Shown: positions 37,993 through 46,048 of the stretch, in pieces
How positions within the stretch are numbered: the first letter of the stretch is position 1
How the letters are laid out: every line of letters starts with the position of its first letter
NCBI RefSeq assembly: GCF_014298075.1
Contig: NZ_CP060418.1
Location: 744,001-808,000, forward strand
Source of the DNA: Enterobacter sp. JUb54
GTDB taxonomy: Bacteria; Pseudomonadota; Gammaproteobacteria; Enterobacterales; Enterobacteriaceae
DNA length: 64,000 bases
Direction of reading: 5' to 3'
Notes under the pieces: model-generated
The model's database searches: none
What the model saw: the letters and a program-made list of their open reading frames with translations, nothing else
Told to the model about the DNA's origin: nothing
Translations under genes and position numbers: made by a program

Positions 37993-38729
37993 ATTTCCTC
38001 CTGCGGTTCCTGCGCAATGACAATGCCCCGGTCGCGAATAGCATCGCGCGCGGCGGGAGTGATAAGCGTCCGCGGTCCGATGGACAGCACCGCGCCGGTG
38101 GGATGCTGGCGCACATCGCTGAGCGTGAGCAGCGCTTTACCGGCCGGCATTGCAGGGCCGGGCTCGCGCTTCGCCATGGGGCGGCCAATCACCGTGATGC
38201 CGTACTCCCCGAGCGTGGCGACGTAACTGGCCAGCCGTGCCCGTAAGGCCGGCGGGAGCAGGCTGGTGCCGTCGTCCCGGCACTCGGCATTGAGCGTGAC
38301 GATGGTCGGGGTATTCCGGCTCAGGGCGTGAAACGCCCAGCGGCACACCCGGTTATCACGAATACCTAACGCGATTTTGCTCAGACTGTTGCTGGACAAC
38401 GAAGGCAGATACAGGCCGGAGAACGCGGCTTCCGTTTGCCCGGGGTCCCGGTTGTCGCACAGCGCGTCGACGCCACGACGCGCCAGCGCCGCCAGACAGG
38501 ATGCGGGCAGCGACGCCTGCATGGCGCTATGGGAAAAGGTCATGACCAGCAGATAGCCGCTGCGGTCCAGCGCCGTCAGGCAATCCAGCGTCGTTGGGAG
38601 CGCGGTGAGATCCTCCCCGCTGACGACCACCCGCATGACCTTATCGTGGGTCTGTAGCCGCCGCCGGCGTTGAGCCAGCATGTCGGCAATCAGGCTGTCG
38701 AGGTGCTGCGAGAGTTGCTGTGCATCCAT
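37974..38729 (-). CDS. Putative flavoprotein-like microcompartment accessory protein
   Basis: A 251-aa protein I do not recognise firmly. The N-terminal helix 'LSQHLDSLIADMLAQRRRR' resembles a targeting or coiled-coil segment. The Rossmann-like 'RVVVSGEDLTALPTTLDCLTALDRSGYLLVMTFSHSA' and 'RNTPTIVTLNAE' recall the phosphopantothenoylcysteine-decarboxylase-type flavoproteins sometimes encoded in glycyl-radical microcompartment loci. The C-terminal half ('LSIGPRTLITPAARDAIRDRGIVI') resembles a C-terminal segment seen in other BMC accessory proteins. GAGGAGG six nt before the ATG at 38729 fixes the start. It lies between pduL and BMC-P genes. Confidence 0.55.
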   Translation of the reverse strand: MDAQQLSQHLDSLIADMLAQRRRRLQTHDKVMRVVVSGEDLTALPTTLDCLTALDRSGYLLVMTFSHSAMQASLPASCLAALARRGVDALCDNRDPGQTEAAFSGLYLPSLSSNSLSKIALGIRDNRVCRWAFHALSRNTPTIVTLNAECRDDGTSLLPPALRARLASYVATLGEYGITVIGRPMAKREPGPAMPAGKALLTLSDVRQHPTGAVLSIGPRTLITPAARDAIRDRGIVIAQEPQEEICIWQK

Positions 38730-38762
38730 GGTGATCCTCCTCAGCAACCGGGCATGGCGCGG

Positions 38763-39455
38763 TCAGTCATGATGGCGTTCCATGACGGCGCGTGTGACGC
38801 AATCGCCGTTGCGTAAGCCAAAGCCGTTGGCCTCTTCAACATCAACATGCATTTCCAGTACCGCATCGGCGCTTACCCGGACCACCACGTGGCTGAGAAT
38901 CCCGCCGCGATAGCCGTCGATACGCACGTCAATTTCCATGCCGTCGCGCAGGGCGTGCTGTTCGGCCTCGGCAGGTGAAATATGAATGTGTCGCCAGGCG
39001 ACAATGGCGCCGTCGGTTTTGCTGACCCGTCCACGCGGGCCGATAATCTCGATCCCCGGCGAGTCCTGCAGATCGCCAGACATTCTGACCGGCGCCTTGA
39101 CGCCGAGGGTGAAGCTGTCGGAGACGGAGATTTCAATCTGGGTGGCGCTGCGCAATGGGCCAAGGACCCGCACCTTCGTGAGCTCTCCTTTAGGCCCGCG
39201 CAGCGTCACCGTCTCTTCGGCGGCATACTGGCCCGGCTGTTTGACCGCTTTCATGCGGGTGAGGGTGGAACCATAGCCAAACAGGACGTCCATATCTTCC
39301 CGGCTCAGGTGAACGTGACGGTTCGAGATGCCAACGGGGATGCTTAACGTCGGGGCGGCGCGGTATTCACCGCGTATTGCGCCCGGGCCACGGGTCTTAA
39401 GTTCCTGAAGGATTTCACGGGCGATCCATTCGGCTTGCTGCTGGGTGTCATTCAT
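38763..39455 (-). CDS. PduL-type phosphate propanoyltransferase
   Basis: A 230-aa phosphotransacylase converting acyl-CoA and phosphate to acyl phosphate and CoA, recycling CoA inside the shell. Zinc-ligand histidines are in 'VGISNRHVHLSREDMD' (about 41-56), 'WRHIHISPAEAEQHALRDG' (about 149-167) and 'LEMHVDVEEANGFGL'. The first 20 residues ('EWIAREILQELKTR') form an amphipathic helix suited to encapsulation. It feeds the kinase at 35953-37164. Confidence 0.93.
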   Translation of the reverse strand: MNDTQQQAEWIAREILQELKTRGPGAIRGEYRAAPTLSIPVGISNRHVHLSREDMDVLFGYGSTLTRMKAVKQPGQYAAEETVTLRGPKGELTKVRVLGPLRSATQIEISVSDSFTLGVKAPVRMSGDLQDSPGIEIIGPRGRVSKTDGAIVAWRHIHISPAEAEQHALRDGMEIDVRIDGYRGGILSHVVVRVSADAVLEMHVDVEEANGFGLRNGDCVTRAVMERHHD

Positions 39456-39579
39456 AGCGTCAACAACCTGAAAGTGATGAAAAGAGCGGTACCAGCATAT
39501 TCAGTCCCGCGCTGGCCTTTTTGCGGTTACGCAGGACTTTTTTGACGGTCCGTCGCAGGCAGGACAATCTTGTCCAGAT

Positions 39580-40695
39580 TTAGCTGGCGATGGCGCTCAG
39601 CAGACGGTCGACATCCGCAGCGCTGGGGCGACAGGGATTAGTGAGCGTGCACCCGTCCGCCAGGGTGGCGGCGATCAGCGCCTGGCGCAGAGATTCCACT
39701 TCCGCTGGTGCGTTGCCCAGCGCCTGCAGCGTGGAGGGAATACCAAACCGCTGATTCATCTCGCGGATGCTGGCTGTCAGCGCCCGCAGGGTGTGGTCTG
39801 GCGTTTCGCCGTGGATACCCATGATGGCGGCGCATTTCAAATATCTCATCCGCGCACGTGGGGCGTGTCGGGTATTGTGTTCAATAATGAGGGGCAGCAG
39901 CATGGCGTTAATTTTGCCGTGCGCAATATGCAACATCCCGCCGATGGCGTGCGCCATGCCGTGCACTAAGCCCAGTCCTGCCGAGTTAAACGCCATGCCG
40001 GCCATGCAGGAGGCGTTGTGCATATGGCCCCGCGCCGCAATATTGTGCTCATCGTCAAACACCTCGGGCAGGTGTTGCCAGACCAGCGCAATGGCTTTTT
40101 CGGCGAGCGCGTCGCTAAAGTCATTTGCCCCGGTGGATACCAGCGCCTCGATGGCGTGGGTCAGTACGTCCATGCCGGTATCTACGGCAACCTGACGGGG
40201 AACGGACAGCACCAGATTCGGGTCGAGAATGGCGCAGTCCGGGACCAGAGCTTCGGCGATCAGAGGATATTTACGGCCGTTTTGCGGGTCGGAGATAATG
40301 GCATAGGCGGTCACTTCAGAACCGGAACCGCTGGTGGTCGGAATGGCGATAAGCTCGATGGCGTGGCCGGGCAGGTACTCTTCCAGCGTCACCTTAATGC
40401 CTTTGGCGGCATCCAGAGAAGAGCCGCCGCCCAGGGCGATGATGACGTCGGGCTTAAAGCTTTTAAACTGGGTGGCGCCAACCTGCAGGATCTCCACGCT
40501 GGGATCGGGTTTGACGTCGCTGAAAATCGAGACGCTGGCCTGCGGCATTTCATTAATCAGGTAGCGTGTTTTACCGGATGTCACCATAAAACTGTCAGTC
40601 ACAATGGCCACATTTTTATGGTTCAGGCGCTGCAATGTGTGGATCGCGTCGTCACCAAAATAGATGTCAGGAAGAGAAAAGAAATAGCTCGCCAT
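39580..40695 (-). CDS. Iron-dependent 1-propanol/alcohol dehydrogenase (PduQ-like)
   Basis: A 371-aa group III alcohol dehydrogenase reducing aldehyde to alcohol and regenerating NAD+ for the aldehyde dehydrogenase. The NAD loop is 'IIALGGGSSLDAAKGIK' (about 88-104). Metal ligands are in 'DTGMDVLTHAIEALVS' and 'LGLVHGMAHAIGGMLHIAHGKINAMLLP'. It is the first gene of the minus arm, 124 bp before pduL, and has a duplicated candidate operator upstream. No N-terminal targeting helix is obvious. Confidence 0.92.
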   Translation of the reverse strand: MASYFFSLPDIYFGDDAIHTLQRLNHKNVAIVTDSFMVTSGKTRYLINEMPQASVSIFSDVKPDPSVEILQVGATQFKSFKPDVIIALGGGSSLDAAKGIKVTLEEYLPGHAIELIAIPTTSGSGSEVTAYAIISDPQNGRKYPLIAEALVPDCAILDPNLVLSVPRQVAVDTGMDVLTHAIEALVSTGANDFSDALAEKAIALVWQHLPEVFDDEHNIAARGHMHNASCMAGMAFNSAGLGLVHGMAHAIGGMLHIAHGKINAMLLPLIIEHNTRHAPRARMRYLKCAAIMGIHGETPDHTLRALTASIREMNQRFGIPSTLQALGNAPAEVESLRQALIAATLADGCTLTNPCRPSAADVDRLLSAIAS

Positions 40696-41157
40696 CTTTC
40701 GATTACCTTATCCCTTAAGTGTATTTCGGGGTTAAAGAGAGAGCATGATTGTGTCATGGCGGGTGGGCGACAACGCTGGCTATGCTTGTGCACCGGCAGG
40801 ATTAAGTTGCGGTGGTGAAGGGCGATGGACAAAATAATGCAGTGGGGTGCGAGGGAAACACGCCGGATAACTCATCTTTGATAGTGCAGAAATATTGCCA
40901 AAGTCGTCAGCAAAGAGAACGGTATTGTATTTGATCTCGTTAAATAATTTATCATTTCCGGTCTTTTTCTAGACCTGATAAATGAATCATCCGCTATCAC
41001 TCCGTCATTAAATCAATATGGAAAAATATCACGTCACCTGTTTCGGTATTCTGTGGTATTTTGGCAATCCGTTCCATAAAACTAGCTTAATAGTACAAGC
41101 ATTAAAGTAGAACCTTTTGCTGTAGTGCAACCCCCCTCTTTGGGACAAGGAGTCCAT
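40696..41157. other. Divergent intergenic region between the microcompartment arm and lysE-type gene
   Basis: 462 bp containing the start region of the long minus-strand microcompartment transcript and the promoter of the plus-strand exporter. It is AT-rich at 40870-41100. The only specific element seen is the 14-bp motif listed at 40822-40835. Confidence 0.55.
40822..40835. promoter_or_regulatory. Candidate activator site before the alcohol dehydrogenase gene (copy 2)
   Basis: GCGATGGACAAAAT, identical to and in the same orientation as the copy at 35854-35867, lies 127 bp upstream of the alcohol dehydrogenase start. Confidence 0.45.
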
Positions 41158-41790
41158 ATGATAAACACACTGATTTTCTACGCTGTTTCCTCTCTGGCCG
41201 TCACCATTATTCCGGGGCCTACCATGCTGCTGGCGCTTTCAAACGGGACAACCAGGAGGGTAAAAGTGATTAGCATGGGAATACTGGGGGCTGCATGTTC
41301 AGATATCATACTGATCGGCGCTGCCGCGCTTGGCCTCGGAGCCGTCATGGTGGCATCGGAAACACTTTTCAGCGTGGTCAAATGGGTGGGGGTGATTTAT
41401 CTCCTGTGGTTGGCCGTATCTCTTTTCCGGGCAAAGGTTTCATCTCGACTTTCTACGGAAGTAAACGCTGCTCATCCTCATATCACGTACGGAAACTCAG
41501 CATTTATCCGGAGCCTGTTTGCCGCGCTGTCTAACCCCAAGGGACTGTTATTTTTTGGCGCATTTCTGCCGCAATTTCTGGACATGACACAACCTGCTAT
41601 ACCCCAGTATGTCTCTTTTGCATTGCTGACCGTTATGATTGATGTCGTTATTATGGCGTGCTACGCCATGGCTGGCTATTACGCCGCACGTTACCTGTCA
41701 GTCCGCTATCTGACATGGATGAATCGTATCAGTGCGGCAACGCTGGCCTGCATGGCTACCGGGCTTGCACTGTACCGGCGGCAGGCCTGA
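41158..41790 (+). CDS. LysE/RhtB-family amino acid exporter
   Basis: A 210-aa inner-membrane protein with about six hydrophobic segments. The N-terminal 'VTIIPGPTMLLALSNGTTRRVKVISMGILGAACSDI' carries the family motif PGPxxL...G. A second conserved region is 'SLFAALSNPKGLLFFGAFLPQFLD'. AGGAG is 5-6 nt before the ATG at 41158, so a longer in-frame start is not needed. It exports amino acids or related small molecules; the substrate is unknown. It lies just left of the accessory island and points into it. Confidence 0.9.
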   Translation: MINTLIFYAVSSLAVTIIPGPTMLLALSNGTTRRVKVISMGILGAACSDIILIGAAALGLGAVMVASETLFSVVKWVGVIYLLWLAVSLFRAKVSSRLSTEVNAAHPHITYGNSAFIRSLFAALSNPKGLLFFGAFLPQFLDMTQPAIPQYVSFALLTVMIDVVIMACYAMAGYYAARYLSVRYLTWMNRISAATLACMATGLALYRRQA

Positions 41791-41976
41791 AAACCGTCGG
41801 CGCTTAAAGCCTCCCGGAAAGGGGCTTAGGTTTGCATCCACTTTTTTGTTGTTGGCTTTTACTTTGAGAGACTGGCTATGCAAGTCATTCTGCGTCTGTC
41901 GCTTCTGCCGTTATTGAACTCACTGGAGTACTCAACTTTAGCTGCGCTTTAACGATGTCATCTGAGATGCGATGCA

Positions 41977-42010
41977 ACATAAAATCCACGCCATGGCGTG
42001 GATTTTATGT
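41977..42010. repeat. Perfect 34-bp palindrome at the left island edge
   Basis: Each arm is 17 bp, reading ACATAAAATCCACGCCA and its reverse complement. The central 26 bp match the palindrome at 59855-59880 except for two symmetric positions, so both remain perfect palindromes. TTTCAGGCG follows it here; the same nonamer adjoins the right copy on the opposite strand. Confidence 0.9.
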
Positions 42011-42199
42011 TTCAGGCGTGATTAACAGAACCCCCGGAGATGTCCCGTTGCCGGAAGGGAAATCAGACGTTGAACCGTTATTTAAATCATAATGTATTGA
42101 TTATAATTATTTAATTAATATGATTCTTTATTGGTACTCATTTTGAAGTTGGCTCACATTGCGTAATGCAAAGGCCGTAGATTCGCCGCGCTAAGTCTT

Positions 42200-42310
42200 A
42201 AACGAAAGGTGATCCTACCCACGTAATGGGGACACCGCCCTAAGTGAGGTTTTCGTGTTCAAATTGTTCCGGCCGGAGGCCGCCAAAGGCACTGTGACGG
42301 CTGCCAGGCC
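42200..42310. mobile_element. Possible IS3-family end remnant
   Basis: The stretch around 'GATCCTACCCACGTAATGGG' to 'TTCAAATTGTTCCGG' resembles, from memory, the terminal region of IS3-family elements of enterobacteria. There is no transposase beside it. An orfA remnant of the same family lies at 59707-59854, on the other side of the island. Boundaries are approximate. Confidence 0.35.
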
Positions 42311-42562
42311 GAAAACGGATGAGAAACGGTGCGCCGGGCTTTCATGGCAACGGCTGGTGCTCCTTGTTTAGCCGTATCCTGAAATCTCTTAAGAATGTGG
42401 TGCGGGGCGATCTCTCTGACCGATTGCGGGGAAAACCATTAGGCTCAGATATATCCCACCCCAGTTTCGGCCCCGCAACCAGTGCATCCAAGTCAATAAT
42501 TTCATTGTTGCCCTGGAAGGTGTAATGCCCGTTCAGCAAAATGTGCTAGCCGGGGGCAGGGA

Positions 42563-43297
42563 TCACTTCTCATTCAAGAGTTTTACCAACTGGTTAATGC
42601 CGTCCAGCGATTTTTGCCAGTCAGGCATCCCATCCCAGCATGCCGGAGCGGGAGTGGTTTTGACATACAGGGTCGGAACATCATTAATCAAAAAACCGCC
42701 GCTGCGCAGGTAAAAGCCCTGCAGATCGCAAATGCGGCTGTATTTATCCGCCCCTGGCGTCATGAAACTGGCAATTTTTTTCAGGTCCGAGCGGGTGGCT
42801 GCCAGCCCTTTTGCTGAGGTATTACTTTTTATCTCATCAGCTACCTGCGCAATGGTGCCTGCCTCGATAGCGTCATCCAGGTTGACGAATTTACCCTGGC
42901 TTACCCAGCTGGCCAGGTAACCTGTACAGGTTTTGGCCTTTTCAGTGGCACAGTTGAGCGGTGTCAGCAGGCTGGGGCGAAAATCGACCGTCGCCAGCCC
43001 GGATTGTTTCACCTTTGTCAGGTTGCTGACTTCCTCATTAATCAACGTGTTGCAACTCTTGCCGTCATAGTCGGTATTCTGGCAAACCAGCAGGGCAATC
43101 GTAGGGATACTGGCTATCTGACAGGCCATTTTATCCTCACCTTTGGGCGTGGCGGAGCAAAAGGTGGAGTAAGGAATATTGGGTTTAATTTTGTCTATTT
43201 TGGCGGCTGCCTGAGAGAAATCATCGGCATAGCTGTTACTGACAGAGGCAAACAGCAGTGCGGCGATGCTGGCAGGCAAAAGGTACCGGGTATTCAT
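42563..43297 (-). CDS. Secreted Cys-containing protein of the island, unknown function
   Basis: A 244-aa exported protein. 'MNTRYLLPASIAALLFASVSN' followed by 'SYADD' is a clear Sec signal peptide with an Ala-type cleavage site. The mature part has eight cysteines (in 'YSTFCSATP', 'KMACQIAS', 'LLVCQNTDYDGKSCN', 'LNCATEKAKTCTGY', 'SRICDLQ', 'PACWDGM'), suggesting disulfides in the periplasm or outside. AGGAG 8 nt upstream selects this start; the ATGA overlap with the glycosyltransferase stop shows translational coupling. It is the last gene of the island array. I do not recognise a domain. Confidence 0.8.
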   Translation of the reverse strand: MNTRYLLPASIAALLFASVSNSYADDFSQAAAKIDKIKPNIPYSTFCSATPKGEDKMACQIASIPTIALLVCQNTDYDGKSCNTLINEEVSNLTKVKQSGLATVDFRPSLLTPLNCATEKAKTCTGYLASWVSQGKFVNLDDAIEAGTIAQVADEIKSNTSAKGLAATRSDLKKIASFMTPGADKYSRICDLQGFYLRSGGFLINDVPTLYVKTTPAPACWDGMPDWQKSLDGINQLVKLLNEK

Positions 43298-46032
43298 CGT
43301 GTTGCTCCTGTGACTGAGGTTTCGGGGAAAGTGCCAGTCGTAGGGCTGGCGGCACGTTGTGCATGATGAGTGCAAATGGCTTTGATCACCTGCTTAACGA
43401 GAATATCGGGTGCAGTATCTGGGGAGGATAAAGCAGGGCTAATCGCCAGTTGCTCCGGCTGTGTCACCACGCGCAGCGCTTCGCCATACATTGCATGAAG
43501 CTGCTGCGCGAGCACGGAGTGCTCTACCGGACAAACCATCGTCACGCTACCGTCCCAGGGGGCCGAGTATTTTGCGGGTGGCGGGAAGTGTTGACTAAAA
43601 GCTGTGCCATGGTGAACCGTACGGAGTTGTTGCAACCGCTGGACGTTCTGCGCGTAGTGTGGGTTGGCGGCAATATGTTCTTGCTGGCGACAGTAACCGG
43701 CACTCAGGGGATGATAAAGATGCCAGAGTGGGCGCCCTGTGTCGCGGGTGAAGGCCGCCGTGCCCAGCACGCTGGCCTTGTGGAACCAGGCATTATCCTC
43801 TCCCCCCCAACCCACAAACGTTTCATCCATACCGCCGTGGCGGAGGACAAAATCGGTCCGTGCCAGCACGGCTCCTCCCTGTGCGCCACTGCGTTGCTGG
43901 AACACCGGCGAACAGGTTTCTGGTCGACGTTGTTCAGCCTGCACCTGCAGGCTCTCTTCTTCGCCGAGGAAATTGATCGTACTCCAGGGGATCAGGCAGT
44001 CGAGTTGCCGCGCCTCGCACTCCTGCCAGGCCAGGCGGATAAAATCTTGCGGCAGCAGTAAATCCGCATCCAGCCACAATAGGTAGCGGGTATGCACAAA
44101 AGGTAAGGCGATATTCAGAGCCCGCGCTTTGCTAAATGGCGATGATGTACAGGCGAACAGGTAGTCGTCGGCAAGCTTCGTCGCAACGGCCTGCGCATGA
44201 GGCTGGTTATCCAATTCGACAACCAGCACGCGGCGCACGTCAGGCTGCTGTTTAAGCCCAGCCAGCATACATTGCAATGCCGCTATCCGGGTTTTTCCGG
44301 CGAACGGCACTATAATGCTCACACCATCATCGAGCTCTGCGGGCATCGCCAGATGTGGCACGGTGGACGTGTTACGAAGTAGCGGCGCCCGTGGATGCAG
44401 AGAAGGTGGTGTGTTACCCAACAGCGTCTGTATCGCCGGTAACCAGAATTGCGGCCATTGCTCGGCAAAATCCCAGTGTTGTTGTAGCCAGGCCCGGTTT
44501 TGCAAGCCGCGCTCGCGCAGGAGCTGGGGGCCAAGTGTTATCAGCTCGCTGAGGATATTTTCCAGCGTATCCAGGCTGGCGCAAACAAAAGGGGAGCTGG
44601 CGTCAGGGGCACACTGCTGTAAAACGGCGGCAATATCGGGTTTCAGCCCTAAACCATTGACCACCACAGCACCTGCCGCCAGGCCTTCCAGGCTGTTGCG
44701 ATGGTAGCTGCCGGTGACACACTCATCGATAACGATATGCGCGCGCCGTTTCATCTCCATCGATTGTGTAAAATCGACCTGCCCGGCTTCCAGCGTCAGT
44801 AGACGAAGTGGATAGCGCTGTGCCAGTCGCGTCAGGATAGCCATTGTTCGTTGGTAACCTTTGCCGTGCCAGTACAAACGATGATTGGCCGGGTACTCGT
44901 CATGTTTCACACTCGGCGTGTAAGCAATGGTCACCGTGGCCTCTTTCTCGGCATCGTCAAAGAGCGGATTGCACAGTGGCATCGGGTTCGGTACCGCCCG
45001 CCACTGTGCGAACTCTTCCAGCGAGGCCTGATATTGCGCTACCACCAGCCCGGGCATGCCGCGCGCGACAAATTGTCGATCGACATTGCTGATGTAATTA
45101 TGGGCGAGGGTGATCACCGGTTTATTCGCCAGCAATGCCTTGTGCTGCGGCGCGGTAAAACCGTTATGCACGATCAGCAGATCGGCTGCCTCCAGCAGGG
45201 CGCAGGCAATATCCGGCTGTTTTTCCCACTCCACTTCACGCTCAAACCGCACGCCATTCCCATAGTGGTTTGTCGCCCATACGGTGCGGCACCGATGCGG
45301 GGTGTAATGTTCGATGCATTCGCTCAACAGTTTTGGCACTCCGACAACTGGCGTGGTGGCATAAGAGACGATATTCAGGGATTTAGTGCTTTTCGCCTGG
45401 CGGCCGAAAGCGGAAAGCGACTGGTACGGCAAGGTTTCGACAGCGCTGTGCTGGCTGAGGTTAACCACCTCCACACCATGGCGTGCGGCGGCATCAACCA
45501 GCCGGGCGTATTCCTGGCGGATTCTCGGCAGTTCATGGCTGAGCGAGTGACGCCCCGTTTGTGCGAAGAAGTGGTGGTCGGTGAAATCCATGCCGATAAA
45601 ACCGATGCGTTTAGCGCCCATGAACATTGCCAGGCACGCCGCAACGTAGGTGGAGTTACGGGTGTAAGGCAACGAATGACGGTCGTTTATCTCCACGCCG
45701 CCGTATTGCCCCAGCATGAAACGCACCGTCACCGGATGCGCAATATCCAGTGCAAGATGGCTGAATATCGCTTTCGCCTGTGATTGCTCGATATGCGCAA
45801 AGCGCTCGGGGGTGAACTGATGGCGTGAGTTGAGCACGACCAGGTAATCCGGATGAAATTTACGGCCAATGTCGTTTACGCCAATGGTCAGGTAGTGCTC
45901 CGCGTCGTGCAACTGGTTGAGTGAGTTACCGCAGCCGCACACCAATATGGTTTCGCCGGCGTGGCTCTGATAATAGTCCGCGAAATTTGCCGGCAAGGTG
46001 GGCGGTTGAACTAGCGACTGGGCACTTTCCAT
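43294..46032 (-). CDS. Three-part glycosyltransferase of the island
   Basis: A 912-aa cytosolic protein with three recognisable parts. Residues about 10-210 resemble a Rossmann-type domain of the DUF115/MAF-like kind ('ETILVCGCGNSLNQL', 'IGVNDIGRKFHPDYLVVLN', 'RIGFIGMDFTDHHFF'). Residues about 215-560 resemble a GT-B glycosyltransferase ('LLIVHNGFTAPQHKALLANKPVITL', 'SYHRNSLEGLAAGAVVVNG'). Residues about 590-830 are a GT-A (GT2/GT7-like) domain with 'GVSIIVPFAGKTRIAAL', the metal motif 'LLWLDADLLLP' and 'GWGGEDNAWFHKA'. The ATG at 46032 has AAGGA six nt before it and lies 16 nt after the 2330-aa gene's stop. It could glycosylate island proteins; the acceptor is unknown. Confidence 0.8.
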   Translation of the reverse strand: MESAQSLVQPPTLPANFADYYQSHAGETILVCGCGNSLNQLHDAEHYLTIGVNDIGRKFHPDYLVVLNSRHQFTPERFAHIEQSQAKAIFSHLALDIAHPVTVRFMLGQYGGVEINDRHSLPYTRNSTYVAACLAMFMGAKRIGFIGMDFTDHHFFAQTGRHSLSHELPRIRQEYARLVDAAARHGVEVVNLSQHSAVETLPYQSLSAFGRQAKSTKSLNIVSYATTPVVGVPKLLSECIEHYTPHRCRTVWATNHYGNGVRFEREVEWEKQPDIACALLEAADLLIVHNGFTAPQHKALLANKPVITLAHNYISNVDRQFVARGMPGLVVAQYQASLEEFAQWRAVPNPMPLCNPLFDDAEKEATVTIAYTPSVKHDEYPANHRLYWHGKGYQRTMAILTRLAQRYPLRLLTLEAGQVDFTQSMEMKRRAHIVIDECVTGSYHRNSLEGLAAGAVVVNGLGLKPDIAAVLQQCAPDASSPFVCASLDTLENILSELITLGPQLLRERGLQNRAWLQQHWDFAEQWPQFWLPAIQTLLGNTPPSLHPRAPLLRNTSTVPHLAMPAELDDGVSIIVPFAGKTRIAALQCMLAGLKQQPDVRRVLVVELDNQPHAQAVATKLADDYLFACTSSPFSKARALNIALPFVHTRYLLWLDADLLLPQDFIRLAWQECEARQLDCLIPWSTINFLGEEESLQVQAEQRRPETCSPVFQQRSGAQGGAVLARTDFVLRHGGMDETFVGWGGEDNAWFHKASVLGTAAFTRDTGRPLWHLYHPLSAGYCRQQEHIAANPHYAQNVQRLQQLRTVHHGTAFSQHFPPPAKYSAPWDGSVTMVCPVEHSVLAQQLHAMYGEALRVVTQPEQLAISPALSSPDTAPDILVKQVIKAICTHHAQRAASPTTGTFPETSVTGATR

Positions 46033-46048
46033 CGGCTTTCCTTGTTTC

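Larger units (their letters stand above)
41791..42562. other. Left edge of the accessory island, non-coding
   Basis: About 770 bp with no convincing gene. It contains a weak hairpin (41807-41827) after the exporter gene, a perfect 34-bp palindrome (41977-42010), a very AT-rich stretch near 42070-42130, and from about 42210 a segment reminiscent of IS3-family element ends. No intact transposase. Confidence 0.55.

Noticed and set aside
40915-40945. FNR-like site (TTGAT-N4-TTAAA) before the alcohol dehydrogenase gene
   Set aside because: Only one half matches the TTGAT-N4-ATCAA consensus; too weak to call although anaerobic control would make sense.
42342-42539. A minus-strand frame with a protein-like stretch ('LNGHYTFQGNNEIIDLDAL...')
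   Set aside because: Its second half turns into arginine-rich out-of-frame-looking sequence, it has no ribosome site, and no domain is recognised. At most a remnant, too weak to annotate.
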